DNA from: an uncultured Flavobacterium sp.
GTDB taxonomy: Bacteria; Bacteroidota; Bacteroidia; Flavobacteriales; Flavobacteriaceae
NCBI RefSeq assembly: GCF_946478785.1
Contig: NZ_CAMLDD010000002.1
Coordinates: 248,001 to 312,000 of the forward strand
Reading direction: 5' to 3'
DNA: 64,000 nt
Part shown: positions 45,475 to 55,344 of the stretch, piece by piece
How positions within the stretch are numbered: position 1 is the stretch's first letter
Layout: every line of letters begins with the position of its first letter
Notes under the pieces: generated by a model
What the model was told of the DNA's origin: nothing
The model's input: the letters and a program-made list of their open reading frames with translations, nothing else
Database searches by the model: none
Program-made: the position numbers and the translations under genes

Positions 45475-47076
45475 TTATGAAATCATACTTTTTAAATCTT
45501 CAATTGAATTGGCATCTTCAATTTTTTTGTCATGTCGCCATCTCAAAATTCTTGGAAAACGAGTTGCAATTCCACTTTTGTGTCTTTTGGAAAGTGCAAT
45601 TCCTTCAAAACCAATTTCAAAAACCAATTGAGGTGTTACACTTCGAACCGGACCAAATCGCTCCAAAGTATTTTTCTTTATAAAATCATCAACTCGTCTA
45701 AATTCTGCATCGGTTAAACCGGAATATGCTTTTGCGAAAGTTACCAGTTCTCTTTCACCATTGTCATTGGTTTGCCAAAGCGCAAAGGTATAATCCGTAA
45801 ATAAATTTGATCGTCGCCCGTGACCTCGCATCGCATAGGTTAAAACGGCATCAATTACGAGAGGTTCAATTTTCCATTTCCACCAATCACCTTTTTTTCT
45901 TCCCACCTGATACGGCGAGTCGTTGCGTTTTAACATCAAACCTTCGCTTTTCATTTCTCGGGCACGCATTCTTTCCGCTGCAACATCTTCCCACGAATGA
46001 AGCAGCACTCTTTCTGATAATTGAAAATGTGACGTTTTATCTTTTATCGAATCATATAATTGTTCTAATAATAATCTTCTTTCGGAATACGGTAAATTCC
46101 GAATATCCTGTCCTTCCCATTCTAAAATATCGTATGCTTTCAATATTACAGGAACCTTTTCGAGTAAACTTGCTGATATTGTTTTACGCCCAATACGGGT
46201 TTGTAAATCATTAAAAGTTCCAATTTCATTTTCGGGAAAAGCCAGAATTTCCGCATCGATAACAGTTCCGTCCGGAATAACTCCAATGAAAGATTTAAAC
46301 TCCGGATATTTATCGGTTACCAGCTCCTCTCCTCTTGACCAGACATACATTTCACCTTCCCGAATAATCGTTTGTGACCGGATTCCATCCCATTTATGTT
46401 CAACAGACCAATCTTCGGGATTTCCTAAGTTTTCGACTTCGCCTTCAATCGGATACGCAAGATAAAAAGGATAAGGTTTTGATAAATAGTCGCTGCTTTG
46501 TTCATCCAAAATCAATTCCTGAAAAGTGATTGTATTCGGATCCCAGTTCCCCATTAATTTATACGCCAAAGCATCTTCATCAACATCTTCTGCCTTTGAT
46601 AAAGCGCGGGTCATTAATTTCTGGCTTACGCCGATTCGTAAACTTCCCGTAATCAATTTGGTAAAAACGAAGCGTTCATAATAATTCAATGCCAGCCAGT
46701 TCTCATGCAAATATTCTTTTTTCTCAATATCTGATTTCTTTTTCAACGCAATAATTTCCTGAAGATATTCGGTTAAACTTTTATCCGAATGTTCTTTGGT
46801 TGTTGGAATAATTAAAGCAATAGTCTCTGCTAAATCACCCACAATATGATAACTTTCCTCAAAAAGCCATAAGGGAATATTTGCCAATTCATTTGCCCAA
46901 ATTCGCAACAAAGTAGTATTAACAGGTCTCGGCGGACGACGATGTGACAAAATCGCAATCGTCCATACTTTATCTTCCGGCGATGCATTTTTAAAATACG
47001 TCGTCAGGGCATCGACTTTTACATTAGTTTTATTCGAGCTGTCGAGCGTCTTTATGAGTTGGGCAAAATTTTTCAT
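45475..47076 (-). CDS. ATP-dependent DNA ligase of the ligase-associated repair cassette
   Basis: 533 residues. The catalytic lysine is K228 in SVEHKWDGIRSQ, followed by SRGEELVTDKYPEF, DAEILAF and EGLMLKRNDSPYQVGRKKGD, the ligase motifs in order. It has an N-terminal DNA-binding domain and C-terminal OB-like part. It seals nicks using ATP, in addition to the housekeeping NAD-dependent LigA that all bacteria have. The start abuts the exonuclease stop. Confidence 0.94.
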   Translation of the reverse strand: MKNFAQLIKTLDSSNKTNVKVDALTTYFKNASPEDKVWTIAILSHRRPPRPVNTTLLRIWANELANIPLWLFEESYHIVGDLAETIALIIPTTKEHSDKSLTEYLQEIIALKKKSDIEKKEYLHENWLALNYYERFVFTKLITGSLRIGVSQKLMTRALSKAEDVDEDALAYKLMGNWDPNTITFQELILDEQSSDYLSKPYPFYLAYPIEGEVENLGNPEDWSVEHKWDGIRSQTIIREGEMYVWSRGEELVTDKYPEFKSFIGVIPDGTVIDAEILAFPENEIGTFNDLQTRIGRKTISASLLEKVPVILKAYDILEWEGQDIRNLPYSERRLLLEQLYDSIKDKTSHFQLSERVLLHSWEDVAAERMRAREMKSEGLMLKRNDSPYQVGRKKGDWWKWKIEPLVIDAVLTYAMRGHGRRSNLFTDYTFALWQTNDNGERELVTFAKAYSGLTDAEFRRVDDFIKKNTLERFGPVRSVTPQLVFEIGFEGIALSKRHKSGIATRFPRILRWRHDKKIEDANSIEDLKSMIS

Positions 47077-48141
47077 CTACAGTTCCTTATTTTCAGGAAT
47101 ATCCGAAGTTTCATTTTGTTCGAATACAACTTCTTTTTCATCTTTTTCCATTTCTGCTGCTTCGCCTTCGTATTGCGTTTTTTCAGTTCTGGCGTCGTAA
47201 CCCAATTCCCTTAAATATTTGGAGAAAATATCGGTATAACCGTGTGTACAGATTACTTTTTCTGCACCCGTAGCTTTGATGCTGTCCAATAAAGAATACC
47301 AATCGCAATGGTCGCTTAACACAAAACCTTTATCAATGGCACGTCTTCGTCTTGCTCCCCGAAAAGCCATCCAGCCACTTGCTGAACCCGTAACAAAAGG
47401 CGTCATTTTTCTGATCCAGATACTTCCGTGAGCACTTGGTGGAGCTAAAACAATATTTCCTGCAAATTCTTCTTTTTTTGTATCTCGGGTGACTAAAGTT
47501 GTTGGCGGAAAATGTACCATCGGACGCAAAACATTGGTCATGTTTTCAATTGCTCCGTGAGTATATACTTTTCCAATATCAGTATCTAAATATTTCAAAA
47601 GTCGTTGTGCTTTACCCAAAGAATAGCCAAAAAGAATGGACGTTTTTCCTTCTGCTTTATTTTCTGCCCACCAATTATTGATTTCTGTAATAACTTCTGC
47701 TTGTGGCGTCCAGTTAAATGCGGGTAAACCAAAAGTACATTCGGTAATAAAAGTGTGGCATTTTACGACCTCATAAGGAACTGAAATACCGTCGTCTTCT
47801 GTTTTATAATCTCCTGTAAAAACCCAGACTTCGCCTTTGTGTTCCACGCGAATTTGTGAACTCCCGATGATATGTCCTGCAGGGTGAAGCGAGAATTTTA
47901 CATTGTTAATCACAAAGGTTTCTCCCCACTCTTTTCCGGTCACATTTATTTCTCCCAAACGATGCCGAATTATCGGTACATTGGTATGATGCGTAATATA
48001 ATTTTGATGTCCCCAACGGGAGTGATCGGCGTGGCCGTGCGTAATAATCGCATTTTTTACAGGTCGCCAGGGATCGAGATATACGTCGGCCTGTTGACAG
48101 TAAATTCCTTTATCGTTAAAAGCTAAAAGCGGAATTTTCAT
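47077..48141 (-). CDS. Ligase-associated MBL-fold exonuclease
   Basis: About 354 residues. The metallo-beta-lactamase fold's metal site reads THGHADHSRWGH (H35, H37, D39, H40), with GHIIGSSQIRVEHKGE, VFTGDYKTEDDG and LSDHCDWYSLL as the later ligands. It belongs to the beta-CASP-like nuclease group (CPSF/SNM1-related). It is the first gene of the repair operon. Start set at MKIPLLAF; the longer ORF adds only eight residues. Confidence 0.9.
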   Translation of the reverse strand: MKIPLLAFNDKGIYCQQADVYLDPWRPVKNAIITHGHADHSRWGHQNYITHHTNVPIIRHRLGEINVTGKEWGETFVINNVKFSLHPAGHIIGSSQIRVEHKGEVWVFTGDYKTEDDGISVPYEVVKCHTFITECTFGLPAFNWTPQAEVITEINNWWAENKAEGKTSILFGYSLGKAQRLLKYLDTDIGKVYTHGAIENMTNVLRPMVHFPPTTLVTRDTKKEEFAGNIVLAPPSAHGSIWIRKMTPFVTGSASGWMAFRGARRRRAIDKGFVLSDHCDWYSLLDSIKATGAEKVICTHGYTDIFSKYLRELGYDARTEKTQYEGEAAEMEKDEKEVVFEQNETSDIPENKEL

Positions 48142-48241
48142 AGGATAAAAATTGAAGCAACTCAAATTTAAAACTTTCTTAAAGCATATATTTACAGCTT
48201 AACACGATTAGTTTATTAAATTACAACATTTTAATATTGTA

Positions 48242-48275
48242 TTGTGATATAATCAAAATAACCTTTGTACTTTTG
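48242..48275 (+). promoter_or_regulatory. pruA promoter (TTG-N23-TACTTTTG)
   Basis: Both elements match the flavobacterial consensus at the long end of the allowed spacing, 41 bp before the start codon. Confidence 0.55.
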
Positions 48276-48316
48276 CCTAAAATTAAACAATTCGTAATTT
48301 TAAAATATCTTATCCC

Positions 48317-49942
48317 ATGTTAAAAGGATTTTTTAATGTACCTAAAGCGGTGAACGAGCCGGTAAAAGGATACGCACCCAACTCACCTGAAAGAACAGCA
48401 GTTCAGGAAGCTTACAAAACAATGTGGAATTCTCAAATTGATGTTCCCTTACATATTGGAAGCGAAGAAATCAGAACCGGAAACACAAAAAATATAACAG
48501 CACCTCATGATCACCAGCACGTTGTTGGAAAATATCATTTGGCTGAAAAACAACATATCGAAAAGGCAATTGCCAATGCTCTTGAATCAAGACAGGCGTG
48601 GGCAAATATGGCTTGGGAACAACGTGCGGCTATTTTCTTAAAAGCGGCTGAATTAATCGCAGGACCTTACAGAGCACGTATTAATGCTGCGACTATGATT
48701 GGCCAGTCTAAAAATATTCACCAGGCAGAAATTGATGCTTCTTGTGAATTGATTGACTTTTTACGTTACAACGTAGAATTCATGACGCAGATTTACGGAG
48801 ATCAGCCAAAATCGGATTCTACAACCTGGAACCGTTTAGAATACAGACCTCTTGAAGGTTTTGTTTATGCTATTACTCCTTTCAACTTTACAGCTATTGC
48901 TGCCAATCTTCCGGCAAGTGCTGCGATGATGGGTAACGTTGTGGTTTGGAAACCAAGTGACAGCCAGGTATTTTCTACCAAAATTATCCTTGATGTTTTC
49001 AAGGAAGCAGGAGTTCCTGATGGCGTTATCAACGTTGTTTTTGGAGATGCTTTAATGATTACCGATACTGTTTTGGCAAGCCGTGATTTCGCTGGTGTTC
49101 ACTTTACAGGATCAACTCACGTATTTAAAGATATCTGGGCTAAAATTGGAGCAAACATCCACAACTATAAAACATATCCAAGAATCGTTGGAGAAACGGG
49201 TGGTAAAGATTTTATCATTGCGCATCCAAGTGCTAATGTAAAACAAGTTGTTACGGGAATCACTCGTGGAGCTTTTGAATTTCAGGGGCAAAAATGTTCT
49301 GCAGCTTCAAGGGTTTATATTCCTCAAAGTTTGTGGCCAGCTGTAAAAGAACAATTGATTACCGATGTAAAATCTATGAAAATGGGTTCTCCGGAAGATT
49401 TCGGAAACTTTATCACAGCAGTTATTCACGAAGGTTCTTTTGACAAATTAGCGAGTTATATCGACCAGGCTAAAAAAGATGCTGATGCCGAAATTATTGT
49501 TGGAGGAAACTACGATAAATCGGTAGGTTACTTTATTGAGCCAACGGTTATTGTAACGACAAATCCAAAATATACTACAATGGAAACCGAATTATTCGGA
49601 CCGGTTGTGACAATATATATTTACGAAGATGCTAAATGGGAAGAAACTTTAGAATTGGTTGATACTACTTCTGAGTATGCTTTGACAGGAGCTGTTTTCA
49701 GCCAGGATCGTTATGCTATTGAAGTGGCTACTGTGAAATTGCAAAATGCAGCAGGTAACTTTTACATCAACGACAAACCAACCGGAGCGGTAGTAGGAAT
49801 GCAGCCTTTTGGTGGAGCAAGAGCTTCAGGAACTAATGATAAAGCAGGTTCTGCATTGAACTTATTGCGTTGGGCCTCTCCTAGAACTATCAAGGAAACT
49901 TTTGTAACTCCTGAAGATTACAGATATCCTTTCTTGGGGTAA
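48317..49942 (+). CDS. pruA: L-glutamate gamma-semialdehyde (P5C) dehydrogenase
   Basis: 541 residues, the single-domain PruA. Aldehyde dehydrogenase motifs: ITPFNFTAIAANLPASAAMM, VHFTGSTHVF, VGETGGKDF and FEFQGQKCSAASR with the catalytic cysteine. The final part TGAVVGMQPFGGARASGTND is typical. It oxidises the proline breakdown product to glutamate. putA/proline dehydrogenase is not in this window. Followed by a strong terminator. Confidence 0.95.
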   Translation: MLKGFFNVPKAVNEPVKGYAPNSPERTAVQEAYKTMWNSQIDVPLHIGSEEIRTGNTKNITAPHDHQHVVGKYHLAEKQHIEKAIANALESRQAWANMAWEQRAAIFLKAAELIAGPYRARINAATMIGQSKNIHQAEIDASCELIDFLRYNVEFMTQIYGDQPKSDSTTWNRLEYRPLEGFVYAITPFNFTAIAANLPASAAMMGNVVVWKPSDSQVFSTKIILDVFKEAGVPDGVINVVFGDALMITDTVLASRDFAGVHFTGSTHVFKDIWAKIGANIHNYKTYPRIVGETGGKDFIIAHPSANVKQVVTGITRGAFEFQGQKCSAASRVYIPQSLWPAVKEQLITDVKSMKMGSPEDFGNFITAVIHEGSFDKLASYIDQAKKDADAEIIVGGNYDKSVGYFIEPTVIVTTNPKYTTMETELFGPVVTIYIYEDAKWEETLELVDTTSEYALTGAVFSQDRYAIEVATVKLQNAAGNFYINDKPTGAVVGMQPFGGARASGTNDKAGSALNLLRWASPRTIKETFVTPEDYRYPFLG

Positions 49943-49997
49943 TTTTTGTTTCAAGTTTAAAAGTTTCAGGTTTCAAGTTCGAAACTTACTCACATAA

Positions 49998-50030
49998 AAA
50001 AGCCGAATCTTTTATTAAGATTCGGCTTTT
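49998..50030. terminator. Bidirectional terminator between pruA and the phosphatase
   Basis: AAAAGCCGAATCTT and AAGATTCGGCTTTT: perfect 14-bp stem with a 5-nt loop, followed by T residues. Confidence 0.85.
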
Positions 50031-50068
50031 CTTTGATTTTTAGCGATGGTAAATCAACACCCAGTCGA

Positions 50069-51487
50069 TTAAAATTTATTTTCTACTTCCGCAGCCTGCA
50101 GCATTAGATAATGTAAGTCGGTATTTTTGACGAAAGGTTTTAAAAGTTCGCTTCCAGGACCAAACATCGCCAACTCAACGTAATCTGCCGAATGATCCAT
50201 ACTGATCCAGCCAACAGAATTTATTTTTTCCTGCATTTCTGCGAAAGCTTTATACGGTAATTTTTTGTAATTATATAAACCATCTTCTTTATGCAATCCG
50301 TCATAGTAACCCAATACATATTTGGCTTCTTCATCAGAAACTGAATGACCGTTTGCTTTTTCAATAATTTCTTTTACCTGAGAAACAGAAGATTCCGGTT
50401 TTATTCTATTCAGAATCCATTCATTAGTTTGAGTATATTTTTGAATACTGTCAAAATTATCATTGGCATATTTTCCGTAAATAATTCCCGGATTCGCATT
50501 CCCGTGGTCTGTGGTAATAATTACTAATGTTTCTTTGTCTTTTTCAGCAAAATCTATCGCAACTTTTACCGCTTCGTCAAATTCTATCTGATCGTGAATC
50601 AAACCTGCAATATCGTTAGCGTGTGCAGCCCAATCAACCTTTCCGCTTTCGATTTGCAAAACAAAACCATTTTTGTGACCCTTCATTCTGTCGATTGCTT
50701 TTTGAGACATTTCAGCAAGACTTGGAATCGTCTTTTTTAAATTGTCATCACTATTTCTATCCACATAATACGGAAGGCCGTCATCTGAAAACACACCCAA
50801 AACAGGCTGGGAATTCGATGCAGCTTCCATTTCAGATTTAGTCTTTACAACCTGATATCCTTTTGATTTAAAAGCAGCATACATGTCTTTTTTATCTTTT
50901 CGCAATTCCGGACTGAAATAATTGGCTCCGCCGCCCATCATGATATCAAAACCTAAATCCAAATATTGTTCGGCAATATCCTCCTGAGCATTTCTGCTTT
51001 TACTGTTCACACAAAAACCGGCCGGAGTGGCATGCGTGATGGGAACCGTAGTTACACAACCCGCCATTTTTCCTGTTTTTTTAAACTTCTGCCAAATCGG
51101 TAAATGTGGTTCTCCAGTCGGACTCACATTAAGTGCTCCGTTATTTACACGAAAACCGCCTCCCCACGAAGAACTCGCCGCAGAAGAATCTGTTACTATC
51201 GAACTGGCAGAAGCCGTATCCATCAAAGCTCTTGAAACTCTGTTGTCTTTATATAATTGTATCCAGTTAGAACCTTTTCCTGTTTTTCTGTTCAAAAACA
51301 AATCAGCCATATTAAGTGTTCCGGTACTCATTCCGTCACTCACCAGTAAAATTATATTTTTGGCTTTCTTATTCTTATTAACTGACTCTAAGTCTAAAAC
51401 ATTTGCAGAACCCTGAAAAGGATTCATAACCGCAGCCCCTATTGTAAATAAAGAGCCATTTCTAAAAAACTTCCTTCTATCCATCAT
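50069..51487 (-). CDS. Alkaline phosphatase, Tat-exported
   Basis: 472 residues of the PhoA superfamily. The N-terminus DRRKFFRNGSL is a twin-arginine signal, followed by LFTIGAAVMN. Metal and nucleophile sites: LLVSDGMS (D51), VTDSSAAS (S101), ESGKVDWAAHANDI, TTDHGN and MDHSADYVE. It hydrolyses phosphate monoesters outside the inner membrane, useful in phosphate limitation. TatA is encoded at 20845-21210. The export route is inferred from the signal alone. Confidence 0.92.
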   Translation of the reverse strand: MMDRRKFFRNGSLFTIGAAVMNPFQGSANVLDLESVNKNKKAKNIILLVSDGMSTGTLNMADLFLNRKTGKGSNWIQLYKDNRVSRALMDTASASSIVTDSSAASSSWGGGFRVNNGALNVSPTGEPHLPIWQKFKKTGKMAGCVTTVPITHATPAGFCVNSKSRNAQEDIAEQYLDLGFDIMMGGGANYFSPELRKDKKDMYAAFKSKGYQVVKTKSEMEAASNSQPVLGVFSDDGLPYYVDRNSDDNLKKTIPSLAEMSQKAIDRMKGHKNGFVLQIESGKVDWAAHANDIAGLIHDQIEFDEAVKVAIDFAEKDKETLVIITTDHGNANPGIIYGKYANDNFDSIQKYTQTNEWILNRIKPESSVSQVKEIIEKANGHSVSDEEAKYVLGYYDGLHKEDGLYNYKKLPYKAFAEMQEKINSVGWISMDHSADYVELAMFGPGSELLKPFVKNTDLHYLMLQAAEVENKF

Positions 51488-51626
51488 TACTTAAATTATT
51501 CTGTTTTCAAAGATAAAAAATTGCGACATCTCTAACATTAATTTAATGTTACGACTACAGGCAATTCAATCACAAAAAAGCTCCATCTGACTACAAATGG
51601 TGTGTTTTCTAAATAAAACAATTACG

Positions 51627-52256
51627 TTATACTGTAAATTTCAAAGGCAAATGCACCACTTTTTTGGTTTCAAAAAATTCATCTTCAAAAACTTCTGCTA
51701 AATCATATAAGGTAGCTTTTGGAAAATCTTTTAATTCTTCGGTCAAATCACCCCCTTTTAGATATAGAATTCCGTTTTTCAACGTGTGCTTATTTTGCTT
51801 CTTAATTTTATCTTTTATCCACGAAACAAAATCAGGCATATTAGTTACGGCACGGCTTACGATAAAATCGAAATCACCTTTTACCAATTCAGCACGTTTT
51901 TGTTCTGCTTTTACATTTTTTAATTCTAAAGCATCTACAACTCCCTGAACTACTTTTATTTTTTTGGCAATAACATCAATAAGATAAAAACGGGTTTCAG
52001 GGAAAAGAATCGCTAATGGAATTCCCGGAAAACCTCCGCCTGTTCCAACGTCTAAAACTGTTGCTCCAGGTTCAAATTTCATGATTTTTGCAATCCCTAA
52101 AGAGTGTAAAATATGTTTGGTATATAAGGCATCAATATCTTTTCTTGAAATAACATTGATTTTTTCATTCCAGTCGTGATATAAAAAGTCTAATTTTTGA
52201 AACTGTTCGATTTGAATGTCGGTCAAATCAGGAAAATACTTCAGAATCTCATCCAT
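51627..52256 (-). CDS. rsmG: 16S rRNA (guanine527-N7)-methyltransferase RsmG
   Basis: 209 residues. SAM site VLDVGTGGGFPGIPLAILFP; also KKIKVVQGVVDALELKNV and VSRAVTNMPDFVSW. It methylates G527 in the 530 loop of 16S rRNA. Divergent from the desaturase; -7 element at 52273-52280. Confidence 0.95.
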   Translation of the reverse strand: MDEILKYFPDLTDIQIEQFQKLDFLYHDWNEKINVISRKDIDALYTKHILHSLGIAKIMKFEPGATVLDVGTGGGFPGIPLAILFPETRFYLIDVIAKKIKVVQGVVDALELKNVKAEQKRAELVKGDFDFIVSRAVTNMPDFVSWIKDKIKKQNKHTLKNGILYLKGGDLTEELKDFPKATLYDLAEVFEDEFFETKKVVHLPLKFTV

Positions 52257-52272
52257 TGTTGTAAATTTTTAA

Positions 52273-52280
52273 CAAAAGTA
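52273..52280 (-). promoter_or_regulatory. -7 element (TACTTTTG) of rsmG
   Basis: Minus-strand match to TAnnTTTG, 16 bp before the start codon; the nearest TTG is 26 bp upstream, outside the usual spacing. Confidence 0.4.
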
Positions 52281-52311
52281 CTACTTTAGGATTGAAATAT
52301 TTAACTCAATT

Positions 52312-52344
52312 TTGTAAATTGAAAATTTATAATAATTACCTTTG
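52312..52344 (+). promoter_or_regulatory. Desaturase promoter (TTG-N22-TACCTTTG)
   Basis: Both elements match the flavobacterial consensus, 19 bp before the start codon. Confidence 0.55.
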
Positions 52345-52363
52345 ACAACTATTTAAAATTAAT

Positions 52364-53458
52364 ATGAATAATACCGCACCGACATTTTCAAAACAGGATA
52401 ATCTGAAATTTTTCAGAACGCTTAACTCACGGGTAAACAATTACTTCAAGGAGAACAATATCCAAAAAACCGGAAACTGGAAGCTGCATTTAAAAGCAAT
52501 TATTCTTTTTTCTGTTTTCTTAACCCCTTACTTTTTGATTCTGGCTCTTAATATGCCATTCTGGGCACAATTGATATTAAATATCGTCATGGGAGTTGCT
52601 ATGGCGGGAATTGGAATGAATGTAATGCATGATGGAAACCACGGATCTTATTCTTCAAAATCATGGATTAATAAAATCATGGGTGGAAGCATTTATATTC
52701 TGGCAGGAAACGTTCACAACTGGCAGGTTCAGCATAATGTTTTACACCACACTTATACCAACATTCATGGTCACGATGAAGATTTAGATGCCGGAAGAAT
52801 CATTCGTTTTACAAAAAATGCAGAGTGGCATCGTTTTCATAAATTTCAACATTATTACTCTTTCTTCTTATACGGATTATTGACTTTCAATTGGGCTTTA
52901 ACAACCGATTTTAAGCAGATGAAAAATTATCTGAAAAGAAAATTATCTTACGGAACTCCGCAAAGTCCAACTAAATTATGGACGGTTTTGGTTATCACAA
53001 AAATAATCTATGTTTTAATCTGGATGGTATTGCCAATGGCTTTGGGCGTAGACTGGTGGAAAGTTGTTATCGGATTTTTTGTAATGCATTATACTGCCGG
53101 ACTAATTTTAAGCATCGTTTTTCAGTTGGCACACGTTGTTGAAGAAACTTCAAATCCGGTTCCGAATGAAGAAGGAGAAATTGAAAATACCTGGGCCATT
53201 CATCAATTGTACACCACAGCTAACTTTGCACCAAAAAACAAAATCGTAAACTGGTTTACCGGTGGATTAAATCATCAGATTGAACATCATATTTTCCCAC
53301 ATATCAGCCACATCCATTATGGAAAAATTGCTGAAATCGTAAAAGAGACCGCCAGGGAATGTAATTTACCTTATTATGAATTCAAAACCATGAGAGGAGC
53401 CATTTGGGCACATTACAAACACTTAAAAGATCTAGGCGCAAAACCTGAATTAGCATAA
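52364..53458 (+). CDS. Membrane fatty acid (acyl-CoA/acyl-lipid) desaturase
   Basis: 364 residues with membrane helices around 46-86 and 210-260. Three histidine boxes: HDGNH (H89, H93), HNVLHH (H124, H128, H129) and NHQIEHHIFPHISH near the C-terminus with the Gln-for-His form of front-end desaturases. It introduces a double bond in a fatty acyl chain for membrane fluidity. Regiospecificity cannot be read by eye. Followed by an aminotransferase gene but with no clear functional link. Confidence 0.9.
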   Translation: MNNTAPTFSKQDNLKFFRTLNSRVNNYFKENNIQKTGNWKLHLKAIILFSVFLTPYFLILALNMPFWAQLILNIVMGVAMAGIGMNVMHDGNHGSYSSKSWINKIMGGSIYILAGNVHNWQVQHNVLHHTYTNIHGHDEDLDAGRIIRFTKNAEWHRFHKFQHYYSFFLYGLLTFNWALTTDFKQMKNYLKRKLSYGTPQSPTKLWTVLVITKIIYVLIWMVLPMALGVDWWKVVIGFFVMHYTAGLILSIVFQLAHVVEETSNPVPNEEGEIENTWAIHQLYTTANFAPKNKIVNWFTGGLNHQIEHHIFPHISHIHYGKIAEIVKETARECNLPYYEFKTMRGAIWAHYKHLKDLGAKPELA

Positions 53459-53523
53459 TCAAAAATCTATTAATAATTAACCTCTCTTAAGCACAGCAAT
53501 TAGGAGCAATTAAATTTTTTATA

Positions 53524-54714
53524 ATGAACCATATTCTTTCAGACAGAATTAACAATTTAGCAACTTCGCAGACTTTGGCGATGGCGGCATTAGCTCGTGA
53601 GCTAAAAGCACAAGGAAAAGATATCATCAGTTTAAGTTTAGGCGAGCCTGACTTTAACACTCCTGATTTTATCAAAGAAGCAGTTAAAAAAGCAGTAGAC
53701 GAAAATTATAGCACCTATTCTCCGGTAGAAGGATATTTAGAATTGAGAGAAGCTATTTCAAGAAAATTCACAAGAGACAATGGATTAGATTACAAACCAT
53801 CTCAAATCGTAGTTTCTACAGGAGCAAAACAATCTTTATATAACATCGCACAAGTAATGTTAAACGACGGTGACGAGGTTATTTTACCTGCACCTTACTG
53901 GGTTTCTTATTTCGAAATTGTAAAACTTTCCGGAGGTGTTCCTATCGAAGTTCCAACCTCTGTAGATACTGATTTCAAAATTACGCCTGCACAATTAGAA
54001 GCTGCCATCACACCAAAAACAAAAATGATGTGGTTCAGTTCTCCATGTAATCCATCGGGTTCTGTTTACAGCAGAGAAGAATTGACAGCTCTTGCAAAAG
54101 TGTTGGAAAAACACCCAAATATATACGTTGTTGCTGACGAGATTTATGAGCACATCAATTTTTCAGGAACGTTCTGCAGTATCGGTTCAATCCCGGGAAT
54201 GTTAGAAAAAACAATCACTGTAAACGGAGTTGCAAAAGCATTCGCCATGACAGGATACAGAATTGGTTACATCGGAGCACCGGAATTTATCGCAAAAGCG
54301 TGTACAAAAATTCAGGGGCAAGTAACTTCAGGAGCAAATTCTGTAGCACAACGTGCAACGATTACAGCTGTAGATGCAGATCCAAGCGTGTTAAACCACA
54401 TGGTTCAGGCTTTTCATGGTCGTAGAGATTTAGTTGTAGGATTATTAAAGGAAATCCCGGGAGTAAAAATCAACGTTCCTGAAGGAGCATTTTACGTTTT
54501 CCCAGACGTTTCTTCTTTCTTCGGAAAAACATTAAGAGGAACTGAAATTAAAGATGCAAACGACGTTTCAATGTATCTTTTGGCAGAGGCTAACGTAGCA
54601 ACCGTAACCGGTGACGCTTTCGGAAACCCAAATTGTATTCGTTTCTCTTATGCAACAAGCAACGACATTTTAAAAGAAGCTTTAAAAAGAATTAAAGAAG
54701 CTTTGACTGCATAA
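53524..54714 (+). CDS. Class I/II pyridoxal-phosphate aminotransferase, aspartate aminotransferase type
   Basis: 396 residues. PLP lysine K238 in VNGVAKAFAMTGYRIGY; also SLGEPDFNTPDF, PAPYWVSY, NPSGSVYSREEL and ADEIYEH. It matches the thermophile-type (Ib) aspartate/prephenate aminotransferase lineage. Length and motifs are complete. Cytoplasmic, amino acid metabolism. Confidence 0.93.
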   Translation: MNHILSDRINNLATSQTLAMAALARELKAQGKDIISLSLGEPDFNTPDFIKEAVKKAVDENYSTYSPVEGYLELREAISRKFTRDNGLDYKPSQIVVSTGAKQSLYNIAQVMLNDGDEVILPAPYWVSYFEIVKLSGGVPIEVPTSVDTDFKITPAQLEAAITPKTKMMWFSSPCNPSGSVYSREELTALAKVLEKHPNIYVVADEIYEHINFSGTFCSIGSIPGMLEKTITVNGVAKAFAMTGYRIGYIGAPEFIAKACTKIQGQVTSGANSVAQRATITAVDADPSVLNHMVQAFHGRRDLVVGLLKEIPGVKINVPEGAFYVFPDVSSFFGKTLRGTEIKDANDVSMYLLAEANVATVTGDAFGNPNCIRFSYATSNDILKEALKRIKEALTA

Positions 54715-54792
54715 ATAATATAATCATTTTACTAAAAACGGCTTAGGGTTTAAAGTTTCATCACTTTATACTTTGAGCTGTTTTTTTATGGG

Positions 54793-54896
54793 GTTGCCTC
54801 CGGCCGGGCTATCCGCTATATTCCCGATTAACAAAAACTACGGCTAAAAAGCCTTGTTTTTCTAAATCGGGAGATACCGCTTCTATCCCTAACCCA
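54793..54896 (-). repeat. Structured intergenic repeat, copy 2
   Basis: Read on the minus strand: GATAGAAGCGGTATC, a stem arm TCCCGATT (54872-54865), an inner hairpin (GGCT/AGCC, 54842-54853), the second arm AATCGGGA (54829-54822), then ATATAGCGGATAGCCCGG. The flanks match copy 1 (20195-20273); the stem sequence is different but pairs, as for a conserved structure. Confidence 0.65.
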
Positions 54897-55023
54897 AACC
54901 GTAAAACGAGAATAATTTTCATTTTAAAAGATCCAAAAAAAATCTGTCTAATCTGCATACCTCTTTTCCCAGCAAAAAAATGGACCGAACCTACGGCTCT
55001 CAATCTAAACCTTATCAATTTGA

Positions 55024-55122
55024 GCGGATTAAAATCCGCCCCTACAATATTATCCGAGCCTACAGCTCTTCAAAAAAATTCCGGAGGAATGACAAATTTT
55101 GTAGCGACGGATTTTAATCCGT
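55024..55122. repeat. Inverted repeat pair with self-palindromic arms
   Basis: Left arm GCGGATTAAAATCCGC... CTACAATATT (55024-55051) and right arm AATTTTGTAGCGACGG... (55095-55122) are near-complements over 28 bp. Each arm also contains a short palindrome (GGATTAAAATCC / GGATTTTAATCC). Probably a decayed repeat. Confidence 0.6.
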
Positions 55123-55344
55123 TGATAATAAAAAACACCACAGGCTAAAGTTCCTTAGGAACGACCAATGTAAATCTGCATCATTCATTATTATGATGTC
55201 ATACATCACAATTTATTTATTCATTCTTTTGATTCTTTCAAAATTCCCATTCCACAATTTTATAAATCACTCTCATAATTCTATAAGACATAAGGCTTTA
55301 CAAAACCCGATCTTTGTAATACAAATTAATTAAAAATTATTGTC

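Larger units (their letters stand above)
54715..55344. other. Repeat-rich noncoding stretch
   Basis: 630 bp without an ORF I can support. It holds a reverse copy of the structured repeat (54793-54896), an inverted-repeat pair (55024-55122) and short echoes of flavobacterial repeat text such as GAACCTACGGCTCT and GAGCCTACAGCTCT (about 54987 and 55056). A possible weak -7 (GATCTTTG, 55309-55316) precedes the four-helix-bundle gene. Confidence 0.65.

Noticed and set aside
54809..55018. 69-residue minus-strand ORF in the gene-free stretch
   Set aside because: It is formed by repeat sequence (structured repeat copy 2) and has no recognisable protein features.
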